DNA of 64,000 bases from Marsupella aquatica (lineage: Eukaryota > Marchantiophyta): contig OZ316891.1 of the NCBI GenBank assembly GCA_973895155.1, positions 16,616,001 through 16,680,000 of the forward strand, read 5' to 3'. The notes beneath the pieces are model-generated. The model was given only the letters and a program-made list of their open reading frames with translations. It was not told the DNA's origin and searched no databases. Every line of letters begins with the position of its first letter. The first letter of the stretch is position 1. Positions 42,440 through 54,049 of the stretch are shown here, piece after piece. Position numbers and translations under genes: made by a program.

Positions 42440-43140
42440 CCCGACAACAATGCCTGGACTGCCCCTGCACCTTCCCCGATTGTTGCGTTGCCGCCTTGCT
42501 ACCTAACCTCCCTCTTACGCCCTCGCTACCTTCTCCTGGCTTGCCATTGCCTGCTGTGCTTGGACAGCCTCTGCACCTCCCTTGTGCCCTTGCTGCCTTG
42601 TCTTGGCTTGCCGTTGCCTCGCTGCGCCTAGACCGGGCGTGCACATCCCTCGAGCGCCTTGCCACGCCAAGGCTGCCCTTGTTGCCTCCCTCGTGATTGC
42701 CAGGGGCGCGCTGCCTCACCGCTACCTAGCCGCACCTGGACCTCCCTTGCACCTTCCTTGTGCCCTCGCTGCCTCCCCCGTGGTTGCCAGAGGTGCGTTG
42801 CCTCACCGCTGACTGGCCATGCCTAGACCTCCCTTGCACCTTCCTTGCGCCCCTCGCTGCCTCCCCCTGGCTTGCCGCTGCTTGGCTGCGCCTGAACCGC
42901 CCGTGCACCTCCCCCAGGCACCCTACCATGCTGGGGCTGCCCTTATTGCCTCCCCCACAATTGCCAGGAGCGCGCTGCCTCCCTATGGCTTGCCATTGCC
43001 TGGCCCCGCTTGGACCGCCCCTACACCTCCCTTGTGTCCTTGTTGCCTCCCTCTTGATCGCCACATGTGCACTTGCCCTACCGCAACTACTCTCACTTGC
43101 CCTGCCACGGCCGCTTGCTTGCCGCCAAGCTTGCCTTGCT
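42440..43140. repeat. GC-rich ~87-bp degenerate tandem repeat
   Basis: Units start TGCCTCACCGCT or TGCCTCCCTATGG and contain GGACCTCCCTTGCACC, CTCGCTGCCTCCCCC and a GCCAG(A/G)GG(C/T/A)GCG end, at about 87-bp spacing. At least six degraded units are readable. Long frames on both strands (such as 42726–43064 minus) are stop-free because of composition and are not genes. Confidence 0.7.
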
Positions 43141-43580
43141 TAGAGTATGGCGTTGGCCATGGTCGCTCCCCGGTCCAAGCACGCTTGCGTTAAGGGTCGT
43201 GGGGTGATTTTTATAGTAGCTGGCCTACTAGATGTTGCCACGTATACAAATTTATATTTCATTATTTGTCATCGTATTTGGGGTGTATTTATATGCATGA
43301 CACAAATACTTGAATACGGAGAAATCCCACAGTGGGGGATAAGACTTTATTCATATGTAATGAAAAATTTACAATGACTCGACAAAGTCTAAAAAATGAA
43401 TCCCCAGAAGGAGTTCTTGACAACAATTAGTTGTCTAAAGAATATAAGTCTATACTGGCAGCAATCCAGAGTCCGGTGTAATCTATAATATGTCGACTAA
43501 AACTATGTCAGACCTATCAATGCTAACTCAATGCCTCACAGGCTATTATGTGTGTCGTTTAATGTCTACAATGCCTCACA
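43140..43580. other. Spacer with no supported gene
   Basis: Mixed-composition sequence. A short repeat of CAATGCCTCACA(G/T)GCTA occurs at about 43530 and 43569. No gene is visible. Confidence 0.4.
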
Positions 43581-43582
43581 TG

Positions 43583-45631
43583 CTAACATCTGACTAGTTT
43601 AATGACAGTCCAGAGGACGGTCCTCGTCCATCTCCACCTCCACCTCCTGAAGGCCCCGCTCCATGAGGACCAAAGTTCAGACTGAAACTGCAAACCATTC
43701 ATAGTGCAATTTGTCAATGCTTTAATTTTTTCAAAGATAGTATTAATAACTGGATTAACAATGGCCAAGTTTGGCAGCTTGGCAATGCCCTTAAATCTCG
43801 GGTCAGAACAACTTAAAGCATCCCAATCCATGGACTCAAAAAAACCATCCAAATCATTGTTTTGTTCCTCTTCAATGAAACTCGTAGGAACATCATCACC
43901 CAGTGTACTCAGGCCCTGTTCGCCAGTAGGTGCCACTAGCTCAACGCTCACAGCTGTTGTGACAACTTCAATGGCAGCGACCTCCATCACTGGCTCAAAT
44001 GTTTGCAGAACGAGAGTGGGCTCCAGTTCTATCACAAAAGGCAATGTCGACTCTGCAGAATCGGCAGCTGCACTCATCAAGAAACATAAGTTTAGAAACA
44101 AGAGTTATATGAACCAAGCAAAACAGACCATAATGAAGTAACTTCTGTATTACCTTCGGATGGCAGCACCTTGGCTGCATCCTTCAATTTCTTCGGCAAT
44201 GGCTCATCCACCACAGATAAAGCAGGCCCAGATAGCTCTTCGCACTTCTCACCTTCAATAAGTGCCCTCTTGCCCTTTGTTGCCTCCAAAATAACTGTCT
44301 CAGGGTAAGCAGTTCCATCTGTGGCACATCTGAGTGCAGCTCAAACTTTAGCCTCTGTGCTACGACTGTATCTCTCATACGCCCCCTCGCTTTTGTGCCC
44401 TGAGATTTTCATCCCAACCTTTGGTGGAATGCCCTCAGCTCCCATCCGAGAGATGCAAGTGGTCCGTACTGTTTTATTCGACACACCATCGGTACCGAGG
44501 CCAGCCTCCTGATGCAACACTTTCAGACAAGAGCCAAGAGTTTTCTCACCGAGTCTTGACGTTGAGTACCATGCATGCGTCCGCGGGTGGTCAATGCATT
44601 GGTAGAAAAGAAATGATGCACTTACTGGTAGATGGTGTATTAACATTCGCAATGTATTGACCACATCAAGGTCATAGTTAATCACAACAGGTCTGAAATG
44701 CTCCTCCTGATATCGATCCATACTCACTCTATAGTTCTTGCTAAGACGCTCGTCGTACTTAACAAAATCACCATGGACGTCAGTTGCAAATATAAAATCA
44801 GCCTTCATAAGATTATAGAGCTCCTTACCGCCACGGATACAAAACCGATTCAACAAAAAGAAAACTGCCCTCCTCTGTAGGCCTCGCAAGTGTGACACAG
44901 AGGTACTCAAATGAGCCAATATGATAGCCTCATCTGCAAAGGTAATGACAGAGGCTTTCTTCCTTGGCACATTAGCGCCTGCCTTCTTCGACCGCTCCAT
45001 TGCTAGCACACAAGCGACAGCCACTGGCTTGAAGAGAGGAGAAGATCGCATATTGAACACTTGCTCTTCCTTACCTGTCTCAACCACACGCCTCTCTTGT
45101 TTCTTCCTCAAAATACGGTGGAAGGCACGGTAAAGACCCATCAGGGTCTATGAAGGATACAACTTACCGTCCTTCTTGCAAACCTGTTCAAAGAACTTCA
45201 TCAAAAGCATTACACAGTCTCGACCAGCCATTTCCTCAAACGGAGTGGTAGTCTGCCACCCTTTGAACTCATGAAACTTACTTAGGCGGTTAGACGCCCT
45301 CTGATCAACAGCTGCACTTGGGTTACTCCCACCCTCGGCAAGGGTGCGCTGAAACTGTGCGTCTTCCGGCAGGAACTCGCATGAAGTTCCGTTCGGGAGA
45401 TTGACTGTCAACTGTTGGGAGATGATGGAAAGTGCAATGACATCAGGGTCTCCATGTATATCTTGAATGTCAGAATCTAGACAAGATAGTGACTCAGCAG
45501 CACAAGAGCTCTCAGCGAATGGATCAGACACAGTTCCACTCGAGGCTACAGCAGTCGAAGTCATTACTGACATCCCCAAGCTAAACAATGGTGCAGTCTC
45601 TCTGGCGACGTCTGCTTCATCAACGACCATG
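43583..45631 (-). pseudogene. Crypton-type tyrosine recombinase gene, degraded
   Basis: Three coding blocks lie on the minus strand. Block 1 (45631–44341) starts MVVDEADVARE and contains FHEFKGWQTTTPFEEMAG, KKDGKLY, then the recombinase domain. Block 2 (44294–44154) and block 3 (44067–43583) follow splice-like junctions with matching phase (GAA G|GTAATA … GAGTGCAG|CT). The domain has the DUF3504 (QRICH1/ZMYM-like) layout known from Crypton elements: IRGGKE, then the box II arginine, GHK and the tyrosine. One in-frame TAG (45148–45150) interrupts it; a 1-bp shift lies at the block 1–2 join, and another in block 3 after NCTMNG shifts a Gly-rich tail out of frame. Cryptons move as DNA via recombination without target duplication. 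Either a decayed element or a decayed domesticated gene. Confidence 0.75.
44341..45141 (-). pseudogene. Recombinase catalytic domain of the Crypton-like gene
   Basis: Counting from the Met at 45141, the likely active-site residues are R103 (IRGGKEL), K223 and R226 (NKTVRTT, the H/K-x-x-R box), H249 (SGHK) and Y258 (AYERY). Cryptons more often have His at the position of K223; Lys occurs in related enzymes. Length and spacing match the family. The domain itself is open over 266 codons, so decay of this half is slight compared with the flanking copia element. Confidence 0.75.
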
Positions 45632-45734
45632 TTGAAACACACGATCAGTTGGCTGAAATGAAGTCTCATTTCAGCTCTACAGTGACCGACTAGGCGCAGC
45701 AGGGAAGAAACAAACGAATGTAGAGACAAACGGA

Positions 45735-46290
45735 TTGTTACTCAATGACATCGATCTGGAGTGCTTCGAACGCGGTACATCTTGATGGAGAAAGGATTCA
45801 ACAATGCTGAATACTGCTAAACATTCAAAACAACCTTGGAAACTTTTTGGAGGCATAATCCAGCGCTTTATTGTTGCGTTGAATAGATGTTAGTGTAAAA
45901 ACACTACAGACTAACCTACATCTGCAAACACAGCGGCAATGACTGTTAGCGAGAACATTCACCATTAACATCGATATCAGACAAGCAGACAACATCAATA
46001 TCAGATAAGCAAAAGACATTAACGACAATGAGAACTAACAGACACAACTCTTAGGAGTGCAGCTCTAGAAACGCCTGAACTGGCTCGGAGCCAGTCTCCG
46101 CAGCCAATTGACGCCGCCTGAACAAGTATGGGGGGCAATGTTTGCTAGACCATGATACAGATTACAACAAGCATTACAAGAACATGATACAGATTACAAC
46201 GAGGATTACAGGTCATTAAAAATGCATGCATTGCCGTAAACACACTAACTGCACCACCAGCTTGGAATATCCGTAGCCTGTTAGTTGCGC
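45735..46290. other. Upstream of the Crypton-like gene, no gene seen
   Basis: AT-balanced sequence with no credible ORF. Short repeats such as ACATCGATATCAGACAAGCAGAC / ACATCAATATCAGATAAGC (about 45968–46012) are present. It could hold the promoter of the minus-strand gene. Confidence 0.35.
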
Positions 46291-46324
46291 CGGAGAAAAG
46301 CACTGCGAATGCCGCATGGACGAG

Positions 46325-46505
46325 AAATGGCAGCGCACGGCAGAGAGAGACGCCCGAGAGAAGCACCGCAAATGTAGCATGGACAACAAATGGCAGCGCC
46401 AGAGAGAAACGCCCGAGAGAAGCACCGCGACTGTAGCACAAACGATAAATGGCACCGCCAGTGAGAAATGCTTGAGAGAAGCACCACGAATGTTGCATGA
46501 ACAAT
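46325..46505. repeat. ~60-bp tandem repeat, three units
   Basis: Units begin AAATGGCA(G/C)CG at 46325, 46388 and 46447, and contain GAGAGAAGCACC. The spacings are 63 and 59 bp. A degraded fourth unit precedes the first, at about 46289. Overlapping frames on both strands come from the repeat. Confidence 0.8.
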
Positions 46506-46750
46506 ACACAGGAAAAGCTCCAAAAGGGAAACGCTGTCACAACTCACGACTACCGATGGGAAGAACTACAGGAGCGACTAAAAGGGTTCCCCCGGACTGG
46601 ATCCCCGCAGCCTGACGGCCTCGCCAAAAAGTGGAGCGAGAAGTGACGCATTGCCGTCACTCTCGTTCACTATATACTGGAAGCCACCAATACCTTGCTG
46701 AAATCTGAGCCGTCCAAAATCGCCTGCCCATTTGATCTTCCGTTAGGCAG

Positions 46751-46764
46751 ACCCTAAACCCTAA
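46751..46764. promoter_or_regulatory. Telo-box-like motif
   Basis: ACCCTAAACCCTAA is two units of the plant telomere repeat, also used as a promoter element (telo-box). No gene start can be assigned to it here, so it may be interstitial telomere-like sequence. Confidence 0.35.
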
Positions 46765-47020
46765 TATCTTCAGCCGTTGGATGTTAAGATCAAAATGCCC
46801 CATCCAATCTACACTGTCAAAGTTTGAATGAGTGGCCGAGATTCATTTTGGCAGTGGCGCGCACAGGAGGCGCGGAGGAATGGACCCGCGCCTTTCAATC
46901 CGGGCCATCCAATCTTGTCCAGATGAAAGCGCGTCAATGAAATGCGCTTGATCGACGGAGCAGGCCAGCCAGAGGACACGCGTTTCCATCTTGGTCGTCC
47001 AAATAGGATGCACAACCGCT

Positions 47021-47160
47021 TAACGTATATTTATGGTCCCCAATTACTCCTTAATGGAGTATTGGGGCTTCCGTATGCCTCCCCGCTCCCGTGGCTCGGC
47101 ATACGGTCGCCCCCAATACTCCATTAAGGAGGAAGGAGGGACCTTAAACATATACGCTAA
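47021..47160. mobile_element. Foldback element with a long hairpin
   Basis: The arm 47047–47079 (CTCCTTAATGGAGTATTGGGG…CCGTATGCC) pairs with 47098–47131 with only a few mismatches and an 18-nt loop. Imperfect complementarity continues outward (CTTAACGTATATTTATGG versus CTTAAACATATACGCTAAG) to about 47021 and 47160. The structure is small, noncoding and sharply defined, like a foldback MITE or a hairpin precursor. Confidence 0.7.
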
Positions 47161-47555
47161 GGCAGCGGTAGCCCCAATCCATGTGCGCTTGGGGCCAGCT
47201 TGCGCTTGGGGCCGACTCTCCTTGCCCTTGCATCCCTCCACTGACATCCCCAGGGTGAGCGCTGCTGCCTTGCCGTGGGCCCTGTAGTGGCTGACTTTTC
47301 CAACGTCACCCTTGCCACGTAGTGATGGTTGCCCCCTTGCAAGCGCTTGGATCCTACGGTGGCCATTGGTTGCCCTTCGCCACGTCCGGTCCCTTTGGCT
47401 ACCGAGGTGAGCCCATTCTATGCCATGCCACAGCCAGTAATGACGCCCTTGCCTATGCCTCAACCAGTGTTAGCCCAGTACTCTACCGCATGGTTGGGCC
47501 AATCCGTCACTATCGCACTAACAACCTGGGCCTTAATTTTGGGTTAAAGATCTTT

Positions 47556-47720
47556 GTGACGTCACCAGCATGGCTGGTAATCAGTAATATGGCTTAATCC
47601 GTATTTAGCACGTACGAAGTAGACATAGGAGTCCGTAGTTATTAGCATAACAACACTAAATTAGTTAGACATGATGATTAGGCCAATAATGATGAGAGTT
47701 CACGTTCGGGCTGGCGGTGC
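47556..47720 (+). repeat. LTR-like dispersed repeat, copy 2
   Basis: Begins TGACGTCACCAGCATGGCTGG and matches the minus strand at 35460–35646 through GTAATCAGTAATATGGCTTAATCC and TTATTAGCATAA. The match fades after GGCGGTGCGGCAC. Confidence 0.65.
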
Positions 47721-47724
47721 GGCA

Positions 47725-50700
47725 CTATCACTCATACTGGTGTGACAACCTCAGCAAGGCTGACTTGAGCTATGGTCATCCTTGTCTCTCCTCCGCAAAG
47801 TTGAGCTGCAGTGCCGATCATCTTTGTCTCTCAGTCGGGTCTTTGTGGTGCCATTGCCTTGCTTTTCTTCTCTTCAATACGCTGCCATAGGGCTGAGTTC
47901 TACTAAGTAAGTAGGTTCCATCAGTAGTGATTTCCTTTCAATAATTGTCAAAGTTTGTCAATACTATGTTAAAATGCTAGCTCAACAATTGCCTACCTTT
48001 AATGTACAAAATGTGTTTGTAATTGCCAGTGTCCAATCTTAGAGTCATAAACTTAAAATTTCCTCCAATTGCACAAATCATTGACTCCGGCCAACTGTAT
48101 TGTTATTTTGTTCTTCATGAGAAGTCATGGCTCGTCCAAAATTGTCAGCACACAGAGGCGAATCACAGGTGAGACACAAATATACAAGTAGACACTGTCA
48201 CTATTCCAATGCACAGATTCATGAGAAGGCCACTAATGTCCGCATCATTTATTAACCTATTCATTAAAAACATATTTTCTTTGGTTCACAAATCAATCCT
48301 GAAATGTACACTTTCATGACCCAAAATATACACTTTTTGGTCCCTAAATGTACACTTTATAAGCCAAATCATATTAATATTATTGGACAAAGACATAACT
48401 CGGATAAATAGATTATAAAATAATATACAATTTATTTTCTCCAAACTGACAATGAATATGAATTCTTTGTTACTATCTAAGGGACTTAACATGAGTCAAA
48501 TCTCTAAATTAAGTGTTCTTTACAATGTATATTAGAACAAGTGCCCCTCGTTCCTTACTATCTACCATACTGTCACGGTTGCAAATCCCTTTATGTTTAG
48601 GGAGCTAAAACTTGGTGGTGTTATTCCTAATGAGTATAGTCTCTCGCAAAATGTGTCTGAGATTTTCTCTTTACGGATCTAAATAGTCTTGTTCTTCAAA
48701 TGATTTAGCAAATGAGGTGACAAGTGCATCATCAAATTTGTTCTACAAATGATAGCAAGTGAGATGACAAATGCATCATCAAATTCTAAACGTGAATTTA
48801 GGGCATAAAACTCACTTCACTCTTTTAGTTAATTAACACCTTGAATAATATGAATTTAGGGCGTACACAATGCAGGGCTCCAATATATTTCCGTATAGCC
48901 TAATTTGTGTACACAATGCAGGGCTGCAATAGATTTACATATGGCCCAATTAACGAATCCTCTTTTAAAAACGTGCTGGATCAGCTGAATGTCACTCACT
49001 CCAAAGTTATGGCAATATTGACAATAGTCCTTGAGCAAAGATTGCTTGATCCGTAAATACAGTTCAGTTGGACTTATTGCCACATGGGCAATTGACGCAT
49101 CAGGCCTATTTCCTGGTTCCCACCTGAAACCCAATACCTCTTCCCGGACTAATATGCGTAGTCCCGGAGAGAACCACAAGATAAACAAAGTACCTGTGAG
49201 AGGCCCGCAACAAGTGAAGGTAACTCCTGATATGATAATATCCATGAAAGTCAATCACCTGTAAGGGCTTGAGCCTCAGAGGAGGACGTTGCATGAATTC
49301 CACATTGCAGTATGGGAAGGGACAGCACCGTTGGAACTGAGCTTCTCAAAAAAGAATTTCAAATGTTTGGTTACCAAACATGACTCTAACTCAATCCACA
49401 GTGTAAGACAATGTCTGCAAACACACTATGAGATGCATGCATCATACTACCGTTAGTTCAGTGGTACAACATCGATATTTATGCAAGTGAATTTCCATGC
49501 TAGTTTCTTTATAAAAAAATTAATAGCTGTAGTCATCGCTATATACTTACTAGTAAAACAGCAGAGTGGAGTGACTTAACCTTCCACAGAACAGCCTCTC
49601 TAGAGTCTTCCGTTCAATGAGAATGCATGTATCTGAACTGTATAATACTCATGCAACATTTTGCTTGCCGTATCACAACATGATCAAATAAAGACGCTGC
49701 GGTGAATGCACTTGGATAAGCTTATTTGGAACTAACAGATTTACAGACTTGGTCCAGTGGAGTTAAGCACCAACCACTCAGAGTCACAAAAATGTCACCT
49801 CAAATGAAGATGATGTTGGCCTGCCACATAGTCTTTCGCCTCTCCAACATGTACAACTCGTGAGCTTTAGCTACGGTATGCCATTAGCCGGCCTATATGC
49901 CTTGATGCCGTCACATTCTCACAGATGGAGTCTGTAGTCGAAGAGAGTTGGGATGGATACGTGAGCCTTGGCGCACATTTGCGGTCCTGGAAAAATTCTC
50001 CTTCTAAATCTTTGCAAACTCCACTGCGACAACATCATCATCGGTATTGGGCAGTACCAACAAACTTGAAAACTTTTTGGGCATGAATCTCTTTTACTTG
50101 GTGAGAGTGAGAAAGTCACTCCATTCTTGTGGTTTTTCTTCTTTCGAGTACAAAAGGTATCCTCTCTACAGGGATGGCATCTATGCAATGCTACCTTCGA
50201 GGCCTAGTCCGCCTTCCTCCTGAGCTCCTGCTCTGAATATTTATTCCTGACTATGTATGCTCAGAGAAGATCTCTGAGGAAATTTTATTGCAGTTACCCC
50301 TACCCTTAACGTGGTACATCTGGAAAGACCTGCTTCAGACTAGCTCCCAGTCGTTCAAGCTGTCACTGCTGGGTGTCCTTTCCATACCGTCACAACTCTG
50401 CAATGATGCACTGGACATCGATTTTCCTAATCTCATCGCCCTGTATTCTTCACTCACGAACCAGTGTGCGTACTGGTCATCCGCTCCTTCTGGTAAACTT
50501 CGCTGCAGATATTGCTCACTGACCTGCAGTAACGAATAGACAGACTCAACACCCTGATAAGAAAACCAAGTTTCACTCCCATGGCAAATTTTCAGATTGA
50601 CTTCTGAAAATTTGCCAGAAGTCACATGGACTTCTCCCTTTGGAAAAATTAGGCAGGCGGTGTGAACGAGATTATTCAGAAAATGCAAACAACATAGGAC

Positions 50701-50770
50701 AGAAATTACAGAGGAAACCTACAAGCGTACTATACATCCACTAATTGACGCAATTCTTGCCAATAGTCTA
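47725..50770. other. Spacer with no supported gene
   Basis: AT-rich DNA with several overlapping short frames. The longest (48856–49254, minus) shows no family resemblance and is not accepted. Part of 50300–50770 may be the 3' untranslated region of the next gene. A local repeat ACACAATGCAGGGCT(C/G)CAATA occurs at about 48865 and 48911. Confidence 0.4.
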
Positions 50771-50774
50771 AACG

Positions 50775-52933
50775 TTACATCAAGTCGCTTACGGTTGGGG
50801 TTAAGGGCACCGCAGAGTAATCGAGAATAGCAGGTTCCGTAGCTTCCACTTCCAGCGATGGTAGACCTTCTCGGATGACCTCTTGGTCATGTTGAACTTC
50901 AGCAATGTGGTCTAGGTTAACGTCCTCTATTGCAGAACCGGATATTGATGCTGTTTCGAAAGTGGTCAGGTTAGGATCAAAAAAGAAAACAAAAAAGTAG
51001 ACACTGGCATCTGCAATGGCAAATATGACGGTGACTGGTACTGGCAAAACCTAATGAGATCACTACAAATTGGCAGAGACTACATCCTTGGAAAGATGTA
51101 AACTTTTTCCATTTCTTTGTGAGCATTGCAACAGCCACTTCAATAAATTCCAACAGCTAGACCAACCTACTATTTAGGAAAATAATATACATAATTCTTC
51201 AAATTGTTCAGTCGACATGCATATTGAGCAAGCCAGACAGAGAATTTTGAAGCCAATTGTCTACGACCCTACATCAGATTATTTAAAAATGATTAGAAAG
51301 CAAACATACCTTCAGGATGGAAGACAGGGGCATTGATCAGCTTTGCTAGTTTTGCTGCCTTTATCGTTTTGTCTGCCCCCCTCAGCAAACCATTGCTCTG
51401 CCCTAACTCTGCTTCACCTTGTGACCCCTCAAGTTTTTGAGGAGTATCCGGCAGAAGCATTTCCTTCACAAACTCTGCACAAAACTTCCGCATGTTCGTA
51501 CCTACCGTAGTCATTTGCTTCTCGAAGTAGGCACTAGTTTCCTGGAGACATTACATCCAAGTCAGAAGTGCCAAAAGAACGCTACCTGGATGCCTGCACT
51601 TCTCTTCACTTAACGGAATTGATGACGATAGATGAACTTTTGACTTAAGAGTCTCTAAACAACTTTTCATAAAACGATTTCGGAGAATTTGCACGTGTCA
51701 AGATAATTGATCATACATACGAAAATATGTTATTTAGGGAATATGTCCTGAATCCACAAGAAATTAGCACAATATGTGGCCCATATCTTGTAGCAAAATA
51801 TATACTCTTTACTGCAATTAGTCCATGAATTTTGCCAGACATGCTGTCAAAAACTAAAATGACTGCAATGTTTATGAAACTGGCAAAAACGCAAAAAGGC
51901 TCATACCTGCACAAGGTGATTGGGATTTCTAGCTGTCTCAGTCTCACAAAAAGCCTCCAGCTTTTGCTGCATGCGGTCCATCCACGACGGCTCCTTCGCA
52001 GGACCCTGCCGCTCATTTTGCGGAATCATCGCTCTAGCTGCTTCACAACGAGACACCTGGCTAAAACAAACGTGCAGACGGAACCGAGTGTCAGTGAGCT
52101 AGTCTCGCCTTAAGATCCGATCCAAATACACGTGCAGAACGCGCCAACTGCCCCCTCAAATATTTCATGACCAATTCTACTCTCTCGACAACAGAGTTGC
52201 CAAAGATTTAAGTAGGTAACAAAAATCTATTCCAGAAACCTCAGGCCATGCTCTGCAACTCTCAGTGAGATAAACAATCCTCCACCCAGCAATTCTACAA
52301 ACTCTAGACGACTAAATAGTGAAAATCTCAAGGAAATCCAATAATTCTCTTTTAAAGATAGAAAGAGAAACCACGAGGGAGGGTATCCTCGTGTTGGGAA
52401 AATCTATGTTATAGTCAGGATGAGCCCACTATGTCAATCCTCATCAATTTTTTGTAGGGACTGGTGATATATTCTGGACACTTTGCATGACGAGGAATCC
52501 CCGAAGGAAATCCCAAGCCGTGTGAATTGGCGAGCAAGGCTAGCTATCTGGATCTGATAGCCTGGCGTAATTTTGCTGACTGGAAACTATCCGAATGAAG
52601 GAGTCCAGAATTTTAAGAAGACTCCTATTTGGAGAGAGAAATAGCCGTCTCGTCTAACCTCGACTTGATAAGTTCTACAATCCCAAGTTACGTGGACAAT
52701 TTGGGTCTGATAAGCACGCTCAAGCTCTACTGTGCTTCCAGACGAGAGTAGGACTGTGACAAAAGAGAGGTACGAGACGACAAAGAAGTGAGAACGTGAG
52801 CCAAAACGGGAGAATTTATCCGTCAAACATGTTGACATGCCATGCCAACCAATTTTATTCCGAAGGGAGACATGACGAGGAAGATACTTACGACGTATAG
52901 CTGATTGCTCTCAACTTGAAGTGGGCACAGCAT
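50775..52933 (-). CDS. Unrecognised four-exon gene, 219 residues
   Basis: Exon 1 (52892–52933) starts with ATG and gives MLCPLQVESNQLYV before GTAAGT. Exon 2 (51907–52056) follows TTTAGCCAG and ends CAG|GTATGA. Exon 3 (51310–51541) follows TCTCCAG and ends GAAG|GTATGT. Exon 4 (50775–51010) follows CCATTGCAG and ends in a stop. All phases agree (0, 0, 1), which supports the model strongly. The protein is hydrophilic: helical and charged in exons 2–3 (KEPSWMDRMQQKLEAFCE, NMRKFCAEFVKEMLLP), Asp/Glu/Val-rich in exon 4. No known domain is evident. The exon 3–4 join resembles one in the Crypton-like gene. Confidence 0.55.
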
Positions 52934-53557
52934 TGTATGTATGAATGTACGACGTGTGCAAACTGACAACCCAACCAGCCTGCCTCGTCCAAACCCAAAA
53001 ACTGGTACCGTACAGGAAGCTGGGATGAGCTGTCCAAAATAGACCCAGACGCAAACTAGAGCGAATAAAGACTTTGAAATCGAGCAGTCCAGCAGTAGTA
53101 ACAGAAGCAGGGAGTAACGGGTCCGTTACTCCTCCGTTTGACCTATGACAAGGAGATCAAGTAATCAATTCTCACTTCGCCGCCTTGCCTAACCGCAAGA
53201 CTACCTCAGCGTCGAGACGTAACAACACTACGAATGACAGTGTCTAACAAAAGGGCAGGCAGGCAAGTAGGGGTTGAAGATAAAAAGAGGGTTTGTGAGG
53301 ATTTAGGCTCAAATTGTTCGTGGTAAGCTACTGAAGTTGGTTAGGCCTTCAGTAGTAATAGTAGTCAACTGCTAAAATTCACGCACCACAAGAGATCAGG
53401 CAATCTATCATCCCCCTCGGTAATTGAGAATTTGTGGAAGGAGGTGACAACAAGAAGAGCAACAACGGCGATGAGGAGGACAACGACATGCTTACTATTA
53501 AAGAGCAGGAGGAGAACGAGAGGTCGACAGCTTCAACTAGGACCAAAACACAGAAAC

Positions 53558-53560
<3 letters not shown>

Positions 53561-53596
<36 letters not shown>
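53561..53596. repeat. (CT)n microsatellite
   Basis: Eighteen or so uninterrupted CT units, followed by a short GTGTCTGTGTG stretch. A second, slightly interrupted CT run lies at 53997–54018. Confidence 0.95.
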
Positions 53597-53601
<5 letters not shown>

Positions 53602-53696
53602 CTGTGTGAATATTCACGATCATAAAACGATGTGTCATTCAGGTGCAAAACCAGCTTGCTAGAGCAAAAGACACATACAGAGAGCCAATCAACCGA

Positions 53697-53842
53697 GGTG
53701 AGGCAGGGGAGCACTGACTCTTCTTTGTACAGCTCGAGGAGGTGAGGCAGGGGTGCACTGACTCTTCTTTGTACAGCTCGAGGAGGTGTCGCAGGGGAGC
53801 ACTGACTCTTCTTTGTACAGCTCGAGGAGGTGAGACACTGGA
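53697..53842. repeat. 44-bp minisatellite, 3.3 units
   Basis: Units start GGTG(A/T)(G/C)GCAGGGG at 53697, 53741 and 53785, with a partial unit at 53829. Each contains GCACTGACTCTTCTTTGTAC. They differ at one to three bases. Confidence 0.9.
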
Positions 53843-54049
53843 ATACTGGATGACCAGCAGCAGCAGGAGGAGCAGGAGCTAATACTAGAAGATAATTGGT
53901 AAACTCGCTCGCCCTCAACCTCTCACAGGGACGTGCAGCACCTCTCCGCTGTACCCACGACGTCGACGTCAGGGAATGACTGCTGCAATGGATAGTTCTC
54001 TCTCTCTCTCTCTCTCTCGCTCTCTGCCCGGACAAGAACAAAAATTGTG

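Noticed and set aside
42432-43193. Long open frames on both strands across the GC-rich repeat
   Set aside because: They arise from stop-poor tandem repeat DNA; the translated sequence merely repeats Leu/Pro/Arg-rich words in every frame.
46145-46547. Overlapping frames near 46145–46547
   Set aside because: They read through the ~60-bp tandem repeat in several frames at once.
48856-49254. 132-codon minus-strand frame
   Set aside because: No recognisable family, no convincing splice sites and hydrophobic patches typical of random AT-rich DNA.
50335-50688. 117-codon minus-strand frame after the four-exon gene
   Set aside because: It lies downstream of the stop codon with no phase-matched splice link; more likely 3' untranslated sequence.
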